DNA from: Rhizobium laguerreae
GTDB taxonomy: Bacteria; Pseudomonadota; Alphaproteobacteria; Rhizobiales; Rhizobiaceae
Assembly (NCBI RefSeq): GCF_002008165.1
Contig: NZ_MRDM01000014.1
Span: 496,001-560,000, forward strand
DNA length: 64,000 bases
Reading direction: 5' to 3'
In this document: one piece after another, positions 18,740 through 28,013 of the stretch
Numbering within the stretch: the first letter of the stretch is position 1
Layout of the letters: each line of letters opens with the position of its first letter
Notes under the pieces: model-generated
Told to the model about the DNA's origin: nothing
Database searches by the model: none
Seen by the model: the letters and a program-made list of their open reading frames with translations, nothing else
Position numbers and translations under genes: made by a program

Positions 18740-19117
18740 TCAGAACGCAACCTTGCTGCTGTCGAAGTCTTTGCGTCGGGCCTCCGCCCGCGAGAGCGCG
18801 CCGGCGATCCTCTCGTCGGTGAAGGGCTTGGAGATCACATCGAGCGCGCCTTCGATACCGTGACCGACATTCTCGGGACTGCCGGTCACGAAGATGACGT
18901 CAACTCCATGGCGGTCGATCAGCCGACGCGCCAATTGTGCGCCGCTCAGCCCATCGGAGAGACTGAGATCGACGAGTGCGACATCGCTTCTTTGAGCGTG
19001 GGCGAGTGCCTGCTCCACCGTCGAAACCGGCCCGATGGTCTGGTGTCCGGCCTCTTGCGCAATACGCTCGAGTTCCAGAGCGATAAAATTCTCATCTTCG
19101 ACGATCATCACCTTCAT
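18740..19117 (-). CDS. Single-domain response regulator
   Basis: 125 residues comprising only a receiver domain: acidic pair E7-D8 (MIVEDEN), phospho-acceptor Asp50 (VALVDLSLSDG), Thr near residue 78 (VIFVTGSPENV) and a conserved Lys (VISKPFTDERI). No output domain is attached, so it works by protein-protein contact or as a phosphate sink, like other stand-alone receivers of rhizobia. No histidine kinase is adjacent. Confidence 0.9.
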   Translation of the reverse strand: MKVMIVEDENFIALELERIAQEAGHQTIGPVSTVEQALAHAQRSDVALVDLSLSDGLSGAQLARRLIDRHGVDVIFVTGSPENVGHGIEGALDVISKPFTDERIAGALSRAEARRKDFDSSKVAF

Positions 19118-19324
19118 GGATAAGCCTCCTCATAGACGGCCTGTCAGGCGCACTGCGGGTAGCGGCTACAACGCAACCGTCCCCGGAATGTTTCCACTTT
19201 GAGAAGAATATATTGGCGACCGACGGGCAGCGCCGCGTTATCGGTCCCGCTACCGGTCCTTGTGGAGGAACCAGCCGATGGCGAGGTCGCTCCGGCCTGT
19301 GCCGCAGCGGTCGTGACCGCGACA

Positions 19325-21085
19325 TTACTCCGCCCGGGCAAACAACGCCCGATCCCGGGCGCGGATTGGGTCGGTCCAGTCGCGTTCGAACCAGGGCGTG
19401 CCGCCGGGCTGAGGCGGGCGTTTGAGTTCCAGCGGACGGGCCGGGCCGCCGCTCGCTCCGGAGGCGACGCGGAAGATGTAGTGGTCGTACATCCTCAGCG
19501 CCTCGATCATGTAGCTGGTCGCAACCCTCCGGTCGCGCACGAGGACGAGGTTTTCGCCGTTCTCGTCATCGGCGGGGTTCGAGAAATTGTAGGAGCCGAG
19601 ATAGACCCGCGCCGTCGGCTTGTCGAAATCGAGCACGAGGAATTTATGGTGCATGCGCGTGCCGCGCTGGTTGCCGTCGACGCCTGACAGGCCTGAGGGT
19701 TCCGTCAGGAAGGGCGGCGGCACGTTGCCCGTCAAGGCGGCCGCCCGCACCACCCTGCGGCGATTGTCCGGCGTCAGCACGTTGAGGCCGAGATTGCCGG
19801 CGCGCACCTCGGCATCGGCGATGCCCATGACATGCATCTCGGGGCGTTCGAGCGCGCGGCCGAGCGCCGGACCGATCGCTCCCCTGGTCATCTGGCCGAG
19901 GAAAGCGAGCGAGAACAGCACGCTGGAATGGGCGGTATCGATATCGGCGCCGATCTCGTCGAGCCGGCCATTGGCATCGCTGTGCGGCGAGAAAGCGACC
20001 TTGGCGTCGACGCCGTCAAGGCCGAGATCGATCCAGCCGGCGGAACTTGGCGAGTCGCGGAAGTCTTCGGCGCGTTTGGCGGTGAAATAACTCTCGAAGG
20101 CGGTGAAATAATCGTCGATCGCCTTTTCGCTGTGGACGGCAAGGCTGTTGTTCGACTGCACATAGAGCCCGCGCCAGCTGAGGTTGGTCGAGCCGTAAAG
20201 CACGGTCGAAATGCCGCTGCCGCGGACCGCAATGGACTTCTGGTGCTGGAGGTTGGCCATGTGCTGGCGCTTGACATTGGCAACACCCGCCGAGGCGATC
20301 AGCCGCTCCGCCGCCCTCGTCTCCGGCGAATTCGGGCGGCCATGGCCCTTGGTGCGGTCGCTGTCGTCGATGATGATCTTGAGTTTCGGCCCCAGCGCCT
20401 CCAGCCGGGTGACCACCTCGGGCAGGTTGAGATCATAGGCGATGACGCGCACCTCGGCGCCGGCAGCGTGCGCCCTGTCGAGCAGATCGAGCGTTTCGGC
20501 CCGCGCCTCGAAGCCCATCCAGGCGAGCGCCCGCGCGGCATCGGCATGCGTCGGCACGAAGTCCAGCCCCTCATCGCCAACAGGCGGCACCAGCGTGATG
20601 ATCGTCGGCGCGTCGGGGGCAAAATTGCGCACGAAGGCCTGCGACGAGACGAAGCCGCGGGTGAAGGCGACGTTGAGCTTGCCCGGAATGGTCTCGCGCA
20701 TCAGCGCCAGTTCCGCCTCCTGCGCCTCGCCCGCCGTCAGCGCGCCCGCCGCATCCATGAACTTCGGCGTGACGCGATAGAGAAACTTGCCGGGCAGATC
20801 GGCATTGAAGGGAAAATGCACCCAGCGGAATTTTTGGATCGGCGCCTCTGTCGTGCGGATGCCGTCGACTGGAACCGGCTGGCCGGGAAAGCCGATACGG
20901 TTGCGCACCGTCTTGAAGAAGTCCGTACTCGGCTCACGATATTGGATGGCGAAGCCGACGAAATCGATCGGCGGCCGGCCATTCTTCCAATCCATGCCGA
21001 GCAGCACCATGCCGTCGCCGCGATGGATGGTCAGCGCAAAAAGCGCAGCCGCATTCCTGCCGGTCACACGAAAATCCGTATCCAT
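19325..21085 (-). CDS. Phospholipase D-like domain protein
   Basis: 586 residues from the ATG at 21085 (MDTDFRVTGR), with GGGGAGG 6 nt upstream. It carries two PLD-type half-sites: HQKSIAVRGSGISTVLYGSTNLSWRG in the middle and MHHKFLVLDFDKPTARVYLGSYNFSNP toward the C-terminus. Both have the H-x-K core followed by a G-S-x-N element, although the first lacks the usual Asp six residues after Lys. The superfamily covers phospholipases, nucleases and transferases, and the substrate here is open. The ~200-residue N-terminal part is not recognised. No signal peptide. Confidence 0.85.
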   Translation of the reverse strand: MDTDFRVTGRNAAALFALTIHRGDGMVLLGMDWKNGRPPIDFVGFAIQYREPSTDFFKTVRNRIGFPGQPVPVDGIRTTEAPIQKFRWVHFPFNADLPGKFLYRVTPKFMDAAGALTAGEAQEAELALMRETIPGKLNVAFTRGFVSSQAFVRNFAPDAPTIITLVPPVGDEGLDFVPTHADAARALAWMGFEARAETLDLLDRAHAAGAEVRVIAYDLNLPEVVTRLEALGPKLKIIIDDSDRTKGHGRPNSPETRAAERLIASAGVANVKRQHMANLQHQKSIAVRGSGISTVLYGSTNLSWRGLYVQSNNSLAVHSEKAIDDYFTAFESYFTAKRAEDFRDSPSSAGWIDLGLDGVDAKVAFSPHSDANGRLDEIGADIDTAHSSVLFSLAFLGQMTRGAIGPALGRALERPEMHVMGIADAEVRAGNLGLNVLTPDNRRRVVRAAALTGNVPPPFLTEPSGLSGVDGNQRGTRMHHKFLVLDFDKPTARVYLGSYNFSNPADDENGENLVLVRDRRVATSYMIEALRMYDHYIFRVASGASGGPARPLELKRPPQPGGTPWFERDWTDPIRARDRALFARAE

Positions 21086-21334
21086 GCCCGCCTCCCCTGG
21101 AAATCGGGCGAAATCTAGCATGGTTCCGTGACAGTAAGGAGATATGTCGGTGAAATTCTGCGCGCAGAAGGTGCAGGGAGGCGAAGCTACGACGCAAGCG
21201 CGTTCTGGGACACTGCCGCGTCGCCAGCCGTCAATCATTGACCCGATTGTCGACGACCGCCAGTTCGCCAGACTTTCAGACGGACCGCCGTACCCTCCTG
21301 CCCCGGCGGGACGGAGGATACGGCCGGACCGAAC

Positions 21335-22123
21335 CTACGGTTTCTCGTTTGCGCTCTCGGCCCTGAACGCCGCCTCGCCGGCGTCGGAGACCTCGACCCA
21401 TTTCTTGTCGGGCTCGGCGTCCGGCACGTAGCTGTCGTGCCAGTTCCACCACTTGTAGGTCGGGGTCTGCGGATAGCCTTCGGGCGAATCCTCCCAGACT
21501 TCCTGGCGACCGAGCGGCGTGATGTCGAGGTAGTTCCAGGTGCCGCCCATCTGCTCGTCGCCGCGGTTGTTGATGAAGTAGGTGCGGAAGATGCGATCGC
21601 CGTCGCGGTAGAAGACATTGGTGCCGTGCCACTCGTCGACGCCGAAGTCCTTGTCGAAACTGTCGGTGATCGTCACCCACGGCATCGTCCAACCCATCCG
21701 CGCCTTCAGCCGTGCAATGTCGGCCTGCGGCGCGCGGGAGGCGAAGACCAGTGTCGTGTCGCGGGCGTTGAGATGGGCGACATGGGCAACCTGATCGGCC
21801 ACCATCGAGCAACCGCGGCAGGCATGTTCGGGCCAGCCGAACACGCCGGGCTCGTAGAAGGCGCGGTAGAGGATGAGCTGGTGTCTGCCTTCGAACAGGT
21901 CGAGCAGGCTGACCTTGCCCTGAGGCCCTTCGAACGCATAGGCCTTCTCCACCGCCATCCACGGCATGCGCCGGCGCTCGGCAGCGAGCGCGTCGCGGGC
22001 GCGGGTCTCAGCCTTTTCCTTCACGAGCAGTTGCGCGCGGGCCGCCTCCCAGGCCTGCGGCGACACGACCGGCGGTTTGTGCATGGCTTGTCCGCTTTTT
22101 CCATTCTCGGCTGAAGCAGTCAT
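21335..22123 (-). CDS. DUF899 family thioredoxin-like protein
   Basis: 262 residues from the ATG at 22123 (MTASAENGKS), with GAGGAG about 10 nt upstream. The sequence fits the DUF899 group of AhpC/TSA-like folds: RARDALAAERRRMPWM, LLDLFEGRHQLILYRAFY, the cysteine-bearing HACRGCSMVADQVAHVAHL (CxxC-type), ARDTTLVFASRAP, DEWHGTNVFYRDGDRIFRTYF and the C-terminal WEDSPEGYPQTPTYKWW. It is probably a cytosolic redox or antioxidant protein; this is family inference. It appears to be monocistronic. Confidence 0.9.
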   Translation of the reverse strand: MTASAENGKSGQAMHKPPVVSPQAWEAARAQLLVKEKAETRARDALAAERRRMPWMAVEKAYAFEGPQGKVSLLDLFEGRHQLILYRAFYEPGVFGWPEHACRGCSMVADQVAHVAHLNARDTTLVFASRAPQADIARLKARMGWTMPWVTITDSFDKDFGVDEWHGTNVFYRDGDRIFRTYFINNRGDEQMGGTWNYLDITPLGRQEVWEDSPEGYPQTPTYKWWNWHDSYVPDAEPDKKWVEVSDAGEAAFRAESANEKP

Positions 22124-22390
22124 GGCTTTCAATCTCCTCATTGGGGCGAATTCGCGGGGCTTGGACGCCCGGTTCATCGCGCATTGGTCTGAGATAGTTT
22201 CGCATCGGAAATCGAACAGGGGGAGTAACAAGTGTGACCGTATTCTTTGGAACCGTCGGTCGCAGCCTTGGCGCGCGAGTGGTGTTGGCCGGGAGCGCGT
22301 CCATTAGCGCAATCTTGTTTACGAATTGCACACGTGCTAAAACGCGACAAAACGGCGCATACGAACCCTGATCAAACTGAGATCGTGCCC

Positions 22391-22981
22391 GTGAATATTT
22401 TTATCGCGACTGTTGCTACGCTTGTCATTGGCGCCCTCCCGGCATGGGCAGGTCCTTTGCATCAGGCGGCCAAGGACGGCGATATCGCCCGCGTCACACA
22501 GTTGCTGGACCAGGGCTCCGATCTGTCGGAGCTCGATGAGGCGGGCGAACCGGCGCTGATTATCGCGTCATTGGCGGGCCATGCCGATGTCGTCGTTCTT
22601 TTGCTGGATCGCGGCGGCGACATCGAAATTCGCAACAAGGGCGGGCTGACAGCACTGCATGCAGCAGCCTATGCAGGAAATCTGGAGGTGGTGAAACGGC
22701 TTGTCGCCGAGGGAGCTGATGTCAACGACAGGAAGAATTTCTATCAGATGTCGCCGCTGCACGGCGCCGCCGAAGAGGGCCGCACCGACGTGGTCGCTTT
22801 TCTGCTGACGAAGAGTGCGGATGTCGAAGCGACGGAAAGAAACGGGTACACGCCTCTCACTCAAGCCGGGTGGCGGGCGCATTGGGACACGGCCAAATTA
22901 CTCATGGAAGCCGGTGCTGTTTGCCAGAAAGCCGAGCTTGTGGGCGAACCGCTCTACAAGGAATGCACCAAACGGCAATAG
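22391..22981 (+). CDS. Exported ankyrin-repeat protein
   Basis: About 196 residues from a GTG at 22391 (another GTG lies 6 bp earlier; there is no suitable ATG). The start is placed so that a signal peptide follows directly (NIFIATVATLVIGALPAWA). Four to five ankyrin repeats make up the rest: GPLHQAAKDGDIARVTQLL, ALIIASLAGHADVVVLLLDR, TALHAAAYAGNLEVVKRLVAE, SPLHGAAEEGRTDVVAFLL, TPLTQAGWRAHWDTAKLLME. It is probably a periplasmic protein-binding scaffold. It lies 44 bp upstream of the YHS-domain gene, with which it may be co-transcribed. Confidence 0.85.
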   Translation: MNIFIATVATLVIGALPAWAGPLHQAAKDGDIARVTQLLDQGSDLSELDEAGEPALIIASLAGHADVVVLLLDRGGDIEIRNKGGLTALHAAAYAGNLEVVKRLVAEGADVNDRKNFYQMSPLHGAAEEGRTDVVAFLLTKSADVEATERNGYTPLTQAGWRAHWDTAKLLMEAGAVCQKAELVGEPLYKECTKRQ

Positions 22982-23025
22982 CATTTCGGTTCAGGTACAG
23001 ACCGCGTCCGGGAAAGGAGCTTGTT

Positions 23026-23550
23026 ATGTCTTATCATGTGCAAAAATGCGGAACGCGGATGGGCGTGGCTGTTGGCGCTGCGGTGATGTTGCTTTCCTTC
23101 CTTCAGCCTGCGGGGGCCGAGGAACTCGTCAATACCGGCTATTTTGGCGATGTCGCGATCAAGGGCTACGACCCGGTCGCCTATTTCACTGAAAACCAGG
23201 CCGTCGAAGGATCCGAGACATATTCCCACCACTGGCTTGGCGCGACTTGGTATTTCGCCAGCGCTAAAAATCGCGACCTCTTTAAGGGCGATCCATCCAA
23301 ATATGCGCCGCAATATGGCGGCTATTGCGCTGACGGCGTGTCTTTCGGGACGGTGACCACCAATATCGATCCGAAAGCTTGGCGGATCATCGATGGCAAA
23401 CTGTACCTGAGCTATGATCCCGGGGCAGCCGAAGGCATGGAGAAAAATCCGACCAAGGTGACCGACTCGAAGAAGCATTGGTCCGAAGTTCAGCAGACGC
23501 TGATTTCGGAGAAGATGCATACCGTCTGGCAGCAACCGGATACGAAATGA
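23026..23550 (+). CDS. YHS domain-containing exported protein
   Basis: 174 residues from the ATG at 23026, with GGAAAGGAGC upstream. A signal peptide ends near AGAEE (residues ~10-33). The mature protein is a YHS domain: IKGYDPVAYFTENQAVEGSETY, HHWLGATWYFASAKNRDLFKGDPSKYAPQYGGYCADG, a pattern linked to metal or copper handling in periplasmic homologues. The length is normal for the family. It follows the ankyrin gene and converges with the large cyclase gene 18 bp away. Confidence 0.9.
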   Translation: MSYHVQKCGTRMGVAVGAAVMLLSFLQPAGAEELVNTGYFGDVAIKGYDPVAYFTENQAVEGSETYSHHWLGATWYFASAKNRDLFKGDPSKYAPQYGGYCADGVSFGTVTTNIDPKAWRIIDGKLYLSYDPGAAEGMEKNPTKVTDSKKHWSEVQQTLISEKMHTVWQQPDTK

Positions 23551-23568
23551 AGCCGCAACGCCCACCCG

Positions 23569-25785
23569 TCAGGGTGTGGGTGAAAAGAAGGTCAAGGCGC
23601 GCGGCGTGACATGGACGTATGGCCTGTCGCGCTGTTCACCTGACGTGTTGCGGTAAACATATCCGCACACCATCCTGTCTAGGAAATAGCCGTCGAATTT
23701 TTCGCAGAGACTGTCGCCTCGCACCTCGACGATACCGGTGATGTTGGTATTCGCGCTGCGATAGGCAGTGTTTCCGGCCTTGTCAAAATATTGGGTGAAA
23801 TCCGTGCCGTTTTTGTGCTTGCCGGTCCAGCTCTTGCCATCGACAAGATTGCGCAGGTCTGCCTCGCCCAGCCTGTCGGCTTGACTGCCTGTAAAGCCGA
23901 AGGGCCATTCGGGAATGCCGGCCTTTCGCAATGCGGCCAGATGGCGCTGCAGATCGCCGTCCCGCCAGTAATCATAGAGATAGCCGTAATAGGTGAGATT
24001 GCTTTCGGGGAAGAGCTCCAGCAGCTTTGCCGTCTCCGCTGCAGCCTTGGTCTCATTGCCCTGGTCGGCATAGGCGGCCGCCAGGTATTCGCGTGCCGGC
24101 TCGACCTTCGGCAGGCTGTCGAGCGTCGGCTCTATCAGCGAGATCGCGCGCTGATCATCGCCCGCGGTATAAAAGACGATCCCCGCCAGCAGTTGAAAGC
24201 TCGACGCCGGCGAAGGGTCGAGTCGCAAAGCCTTTTCCATCTCCGTGATCGCCTGCCCGCTGCTTCCGGTATGGACCAGAATGAGAGCGAGGTTGGCGGC
24301 GGCCTCAGCATCGTTCGGCTCCATCGCAACCGCCATGTTGGCGGAATTTTTGGCCTCCGTCTCGCGTCCATCCACCCATTGCAGCAGGGCAAGCACCGTG
24401 TGCGCCCTGGCATTGTTGGGATCGAGCTTCAGGGCTTGCCCAGCGGCGTCATAGGCGATCTTGCGGGCGACGGCGGCCGACCAGAGGTAATTATAGTCGT
24501 TGCGCCAGACATCGACGGCCACGCGCGCGATTCCCGCATGGGCATTGGCAAAGCCGGGATCGAGATCGATCGCTTTCTGGTAAAAGGAGAGCGTCCGGCG
24601 ATAAGTGTCGACATCCCTCAAGATGAAGCCTTCCTGCTCGGCCCGCATGTAATAATCATAGGCTTCGAGATTTTCGGTCGGGATTCGGGCCAGTTGGTCG
24701 CGCTCGCGGGCGCTGAGCTTGACCGACAGGGCCGAGATGATCTTGCCGATCACATCGTCCTGCACCGCAAAGAGGTCGGCATACTGGCGGTCGTAGCGCT
24801 CGGCCCAGAGCGACAGGCCGGTGACCGCATCGATCAGTTTGACATTGATCCGCAGACGCGGCCCGGCCCGCTGCAGGGTTCCTTCGAGCACATATTTGAC
24901 GCCGAGTTCGGCGGCCACGTCCTGGATCTTGCCGACGGAGTCCCGGATGGCGAAGACCGAGTGGCGGGCGATGACGAAGAGACCCGATACTTTGGACAAC
25001 TCGGTGATCAGATCGTCCGTCAACCCCTCTGCGAGATGGTCGTGCTCGGTGTCGCCGCTGACATTGATGAAGGGCAGAACCGCGACGGAGGGCCTGTCCG
25101 GCAGAGGATAGGCGAAACGTTCGCCAGGCCCCGGTGGTTTTGCCGGCATCCATGGCTGCCACCAGAGTGCTGCGCCCGCGAACGCGAGGATAACGGCCGC
25201 GGCTACGCCCGCAACCAGGTGACGTCTCGGCAGGCGCCTGCGGGTCTTGAGGGTTTTGCCGGCGGCAGTCGGATCAAGCAGGACGCGGTAGACCCGGATC
25301 GGTTCGGTGATGCTCTTCAATCGCTGTTCGCCGAGCGAAGCAAAACCGACCGGGACTTTCGATTTCACCTGGTCGTATGTCGTGCCCGATATGGCGATGC
25401 CGCCCGGTTCGGCCAGCGCCTGTATTCGATCGGCGATATTGACGCCGTCGCCCTGGATGTCTTCGCCCTCGACGATGATATCGCCGAGATTGATGCCGAT
25501 CCGGAACTCGAGCCGATGCTCCGGCAGCGCCGCGGCACTCTGCGTGGCTTTCAGCTGCTGGACCTCCACCGCGCAGCGCAAGGCATCGACGACACTCTGA
25601 AATTCGACCAGCAGACCATCGCCCATGGTTTTGACCAGCCGGCCATGGTGACGCGTGATCGCCGGCTCGAAGACATCGTTCTGGTCCGCCTGAAAACGCG
25701 CACGGGTGCCCTCTTCGTCGATCTGGCTCAATCGACTGTAACCGACGACATCGGCGATCAGGATTGCTGCAAGACGGCGCTCCAT
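23569..25785 (-). CDS. Class III adenylate/guanylate cyclase with TolB-like and TPR domains
   Basis: 738 residues. Residues 1-170 form a class III cyclase domain with both metal-binding aspartates (D12 in LIADVVGYSRLS, D56 in MGDGLLVEF) and IGINLGDIIVEGEDIQGDGVNIADRI. One membrane helix lies at ~190-210 (HLVAGVAAAVILAFAGAALW). A FlgO/TolB-N-like segment follows (DRPSVAVLPFINVSGDTEHDHLAEGLTDDL through YVLEGTLQRAG), then TPR repeats over ~370-610. The C-terminal ~110 residues are a small unassigned domain ending FFSPTP. The cyclase is cytosolic with the TPR part on the other side of the membrane. This architecture is expanded in rhizobia. Probable product cAMP. Confidence 0.92.
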   Translation of the reverse strand: MERRLAAILIADVVGYSRLSQIDEEGTRARFQADQNDVFEPAITRHHGRLVKTMGDGLLVEFQSVVDALRCAVEVQQLKATQSAAALPEHRLEFRIGINLGDIIVEGEDIQGDGVNIADRIQALAEPGGIAISGTTYDQVKSKVPVGFASLGEQRLKSITEPIRVYRVLLDPTAAGKTLKTRRRLPRRHLVAGVAAAVILAFAGAALWWQPWMPAKPPGPGERFAYPLPDRPSVAVLPFINVSGDTEHDHLAEGLTDDLITELSKVSGLFVIARHSVFAIRDSVGKIQDVAAELGVKYVLEGTLQRAGPRLRINVKLIDAVTGLSLWAERYDRQYADLFAVQDDVIGKIISALSVKLSARERDQLARIPTENLEAYDYYMRAEQEGFILRDVDTYRRTLSFYQKAIDLDPGFANAHAGIARVAVDVWRNDYNYLWSAAVARKIAYDAAGQALKLDPNNARAHTVLALLQWVDGRETEAKNSANMAVAMEPNDAEAAANLALILVHTGSSGQAITEMEKALRLDPSPASSFQLLAGIVFYTAGDDQRAISLIEPTLDSLPKVEPAREYLAAAYADQGNETKAAAETAKLLELFPESNLTYYGYLYDYWRDGDLQRHLAALRKAGIPEWPFGFTGSQADRLGEADLRNLVDGKSWTGKHKNGTDFTQYFDKAGNTAYRSANTNITGIVEVRGDSLCEKFDGYFLDRMVCGYVYRNTSGEQRDRPYVHVTPRALTFFSPTP

Positions 25786-26016
25786 CCCCGGTCTTTCCTG
25801 GAGAGCGAATGTATTATTAACAATATCCTACAGTATGTCCCAGCGCGATGCTATCGTCGGGCGAGGCGATATTCAACTTAGTGGCGACGTGTCCCAGAAG
25901 AATGGGGCCGGACGAAATAGTTCGAGCCATCGTCGCACTCGACGGTCGGCAGAGTTGCCAAAAGCAGGCAAGTATCGGAAGCTCATTTTTTGCTATCAGG
26001 CGATGGATTGCGAGAT

Positions 26017-26784
26017 ATGACGACAGCCTCCTCTACGGAGCCAACCAGGCACGGCAGCGCCCGGATCTGCCGCGGCTGCTGGGACCAGATGCACATGCCG
26101 ATCCCGATCGGCGGCCCGCTCGCCTTACCCTTCCGCGCCTTAGGCATCACCCGCAGCAAGATGAATCCCGATATCTGCACGATCTGCGAACGCTCCTTCC
26201 AATATGTCAAGAAGCAGCGCCAGATCACCGTCGACGCCACCATCCTGTTTGCCGATATCAGGGGCTTCACGGATCTGTCGGAGCGCATCGAGGCTGTACA
26301 GCTGAGCGAGATCGTCAGCCTGTTCCAGGATCGCTGCGCGCAGGCGATCTGGGCGCATGACGGCATCGTCAACAAGCAGATGGGCGACGGCCTGATGGCT
26401 ATCTTCAACTTCCCGATCGTCCGAAAGGATCACGCCGGCGCCGCTATCCTGGCCGCGCAGGAGATCCAGCAAAACTGCGCCGCAGCGCTGAACGGTCTGG
26501 CGCTCGAGGCATTGCCCGGCCGCACCCTCGGCGTCGGCGTCGGCATCCATTCCGGTGAGGTCCAGATCGGCGAATTCTCAAGCTTTCGCAGCGATTTCAC
26601 CGCCATCGGCGGCGTCGTCAATCAGGCCGCAAGGCTGGAATCCCAGGCCGCCGCCGGCGAGATCCTGATCTCGGCCGAAACGGCGGCGAAGGCTGCTGAT
26701 CTCGCCGCAGGCGCCGAAACTCGCATGCTTGTGCTCAAGGGCATCGAGCAGCCGGTGCAGGCACGGGTGCTGGCCAAGCGCTAA
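26017..26784 (+). CDS. Soluble class III nucleotide cyclase with N-terminal CxxC pairs
   Basis: 255 residues from the ATG at 26017 (MTTASSTEPT). The first ~65 residues hold two CxxC pairs (C18/C21 in CRGC, C54/C57 in CTIC), an arrangement that could bind zinc or another metal. The cyclase domain starts at ~70: metal Asp80 (ILFADIRGFTDLSERI), Asp124 (KQMGDGLMAIFNFP) and GVGVGIHSGEVQIGEF. It is about 230 bp from the divergent TPR-cyclase gene. No membrane helix. The product (cAMP or cGMP) is not decided by the visible motifs. Confidence 0.9.
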   Translation: MTTASSTEPTRHGSARICRGCWDQMHMPIPIGGPLALPFRALGITRSKMNPDICTICERSFQYVKKQRQITVDATILFADIRGFTDLSERIEAVQLSEIVSLFQDRCAQAIWAHDGIVNKQMGDGLMAIFNFPIVRKDHAGAAILAAQEIQQNCAAALNGLALEALPGRTLGVGVGIHSGEVQIGEFSSFRSDFTAIGGVVNQAARLESQAAAGEILISAETAAKAADLAAGAETRMLVLKGIEQPVQARVLAKR

Positions 26785-26949
26785 GCTGCCAACTGCGCTG
26801 CCAACCTCTTCCAAGCGTCTATACTGCCCTCAACGTGGCAGCCGCTGTTTCTCACGCTTTGATTGCCGACGCATCAAATTGCAAGCCAGTTAATCTTCCG
26901 GAAACGACCATTGCTTATCTCTATACCACTCAAATCGTTGGGGTATCTC

Positions 26950-27402
26950 ATGGGTAGTTTTTCTCTCTTTCACTGGCTGGTCGTCTTGATCCCGCTAACA
27001 GTGCCGTTGTTCTTCATTTTCAGAAAACCACCCGCCGGGCCGAACCGCTTCGGCGGCCTGCCGCAGCCAATGGGTTTCGGCCAAGCGATCAGCAGCTACT
27101 TCAAAAAATATGTGGATTTCACCGGCAGAGCCAGCCGATCGGAATTCTGGTTTTCGGCGCTCTTTGTCGCTCTCGTCAGCATCGCTTTGTACCTTGTTGA
27201 TCGAACCGCAACATTGAACGGGATCTGGTCGCTGGCGACGTTTCTTCCCTCAATCGCCATGGCCGCTCGGCGTTTTCACGACATCAACCGAAGCGGATGG
27301 CACCAGCTTCTTGGGATTCTGTTCCCCATTGGAACGATTGCCGTCATCGTGTGGTATTGCAGAGCGCCGTCCGTGGATGACTCCAGGGCGTCCGTCTTTT
27401 GA
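26950..27402 (+). CDS. DUF805 domain membrane protein
   Basis: 150 residues from the ATG at 26950 (MGSFSLFHWL); GGGG lies upstream. DUF805 text is clear: YFKKYVDFTGRASRSEFWFSALFVALVS, the R-x-S-x-x-E-F-W box, then the helix pair and ARRFHDINRSGWHQLLGIL (the RRLHDxxxSGW box). Usually three or four helices. A helix at 5-22 precedes the DUF805 domain. Function is unknown across the family. It stands alone. Confidence 0.9.
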   Translation: MGSFSLFHWLVVLIPLTVPLFFIFRKPPAGPNRFGGLPQPMGFGQAISSYFKKYVDFTGRASRSEFWFSALFVALVSIALYLVDRTATLNGIWSLATFLPSIAMAARRFHDINRSGWHQLLGILFPIGTIAVIVWYCRAPSVDDSRASVF

Positions 27403-27498
27403 AAATAGTGTACGGCGAGCGTGGGAATGGTTCTCACGGTTTGAGCAGGGCCACGTCCGGAAGGTGATCGCGAGGCTGCCAGGCGCCTCGTCTCTCTC

Positions 27499-27877
27499 TC
27501 AGTATTTCATCTTACGCAATTCAGGAAAATCATAGTAACGCAGCCGTTCGTCGTGGCAGCGATGGTCGTTCTTTTTCAGGTACAATATCATGTTGTGTTG
27601 CAAGCCCAGGCCGATATAGGACCAGTTCGGGTTGGCACGTTCCGTCGTGCGTGTGCAATAAGCATAATATCTGCTTTTCCGGATTAAGCAGAACCACGCT
27701 GGAAATCTCGGCCTTTACGAAGTTCCCCGGTTTAATGGTTCCCCGCAGAGCCTCGACATTCTCGCGTCGAACTGCGCTGGAAGGCGGCTGCTGGGAATCT
27801 AAAACGGACTGCGGCGCCGGAGTCTGGCAGCCAGCCAGTGCCAGCAGGACAGCGCAAACAAGGAATTTGATTTTCAT
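27499..27877 (-). pseudogene. Lipoprotein gene with a +1 frameshift
   Basis: The frame from the ATG at 27877 gives a lipoprotein start (MKIKFLVCAVLLALAGC, lipobox LAGC) and stays protein-like to VVLLNPEK. After that it turns into unlikely text. Dropping one base of the AAAA run (TTTT at 27675-27678 on +) instead gives RYYAYCTRTTERANPNWSYI and on through GLGLQHNMILYLKKND to a stop at 27499, which reads as a coherent folded domain. So the native protein would be about 125 residues. Either a real inactivating insertion, a sequencing error, or (less likely) slippage in the A run. Confidence 0.75.
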
Positions 27878-28013
27878 TCAGATGAATCTCCAAAGAATCA
27901 GAGCGCCGTAACGTGGCGTATTTCCTACAAACACAGCGGGAATAATATTTGCAATACATGAAAAGAACATGTTGACGCCGCGTGACGCGTGGATATAGCC
28001 GGCGTCGCTCCAG

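Noticed and set aside
23791..25881. A 696-codon plus-strand frame
   Set aside because: Antisense to the TPR cyclase; no domain-like text.
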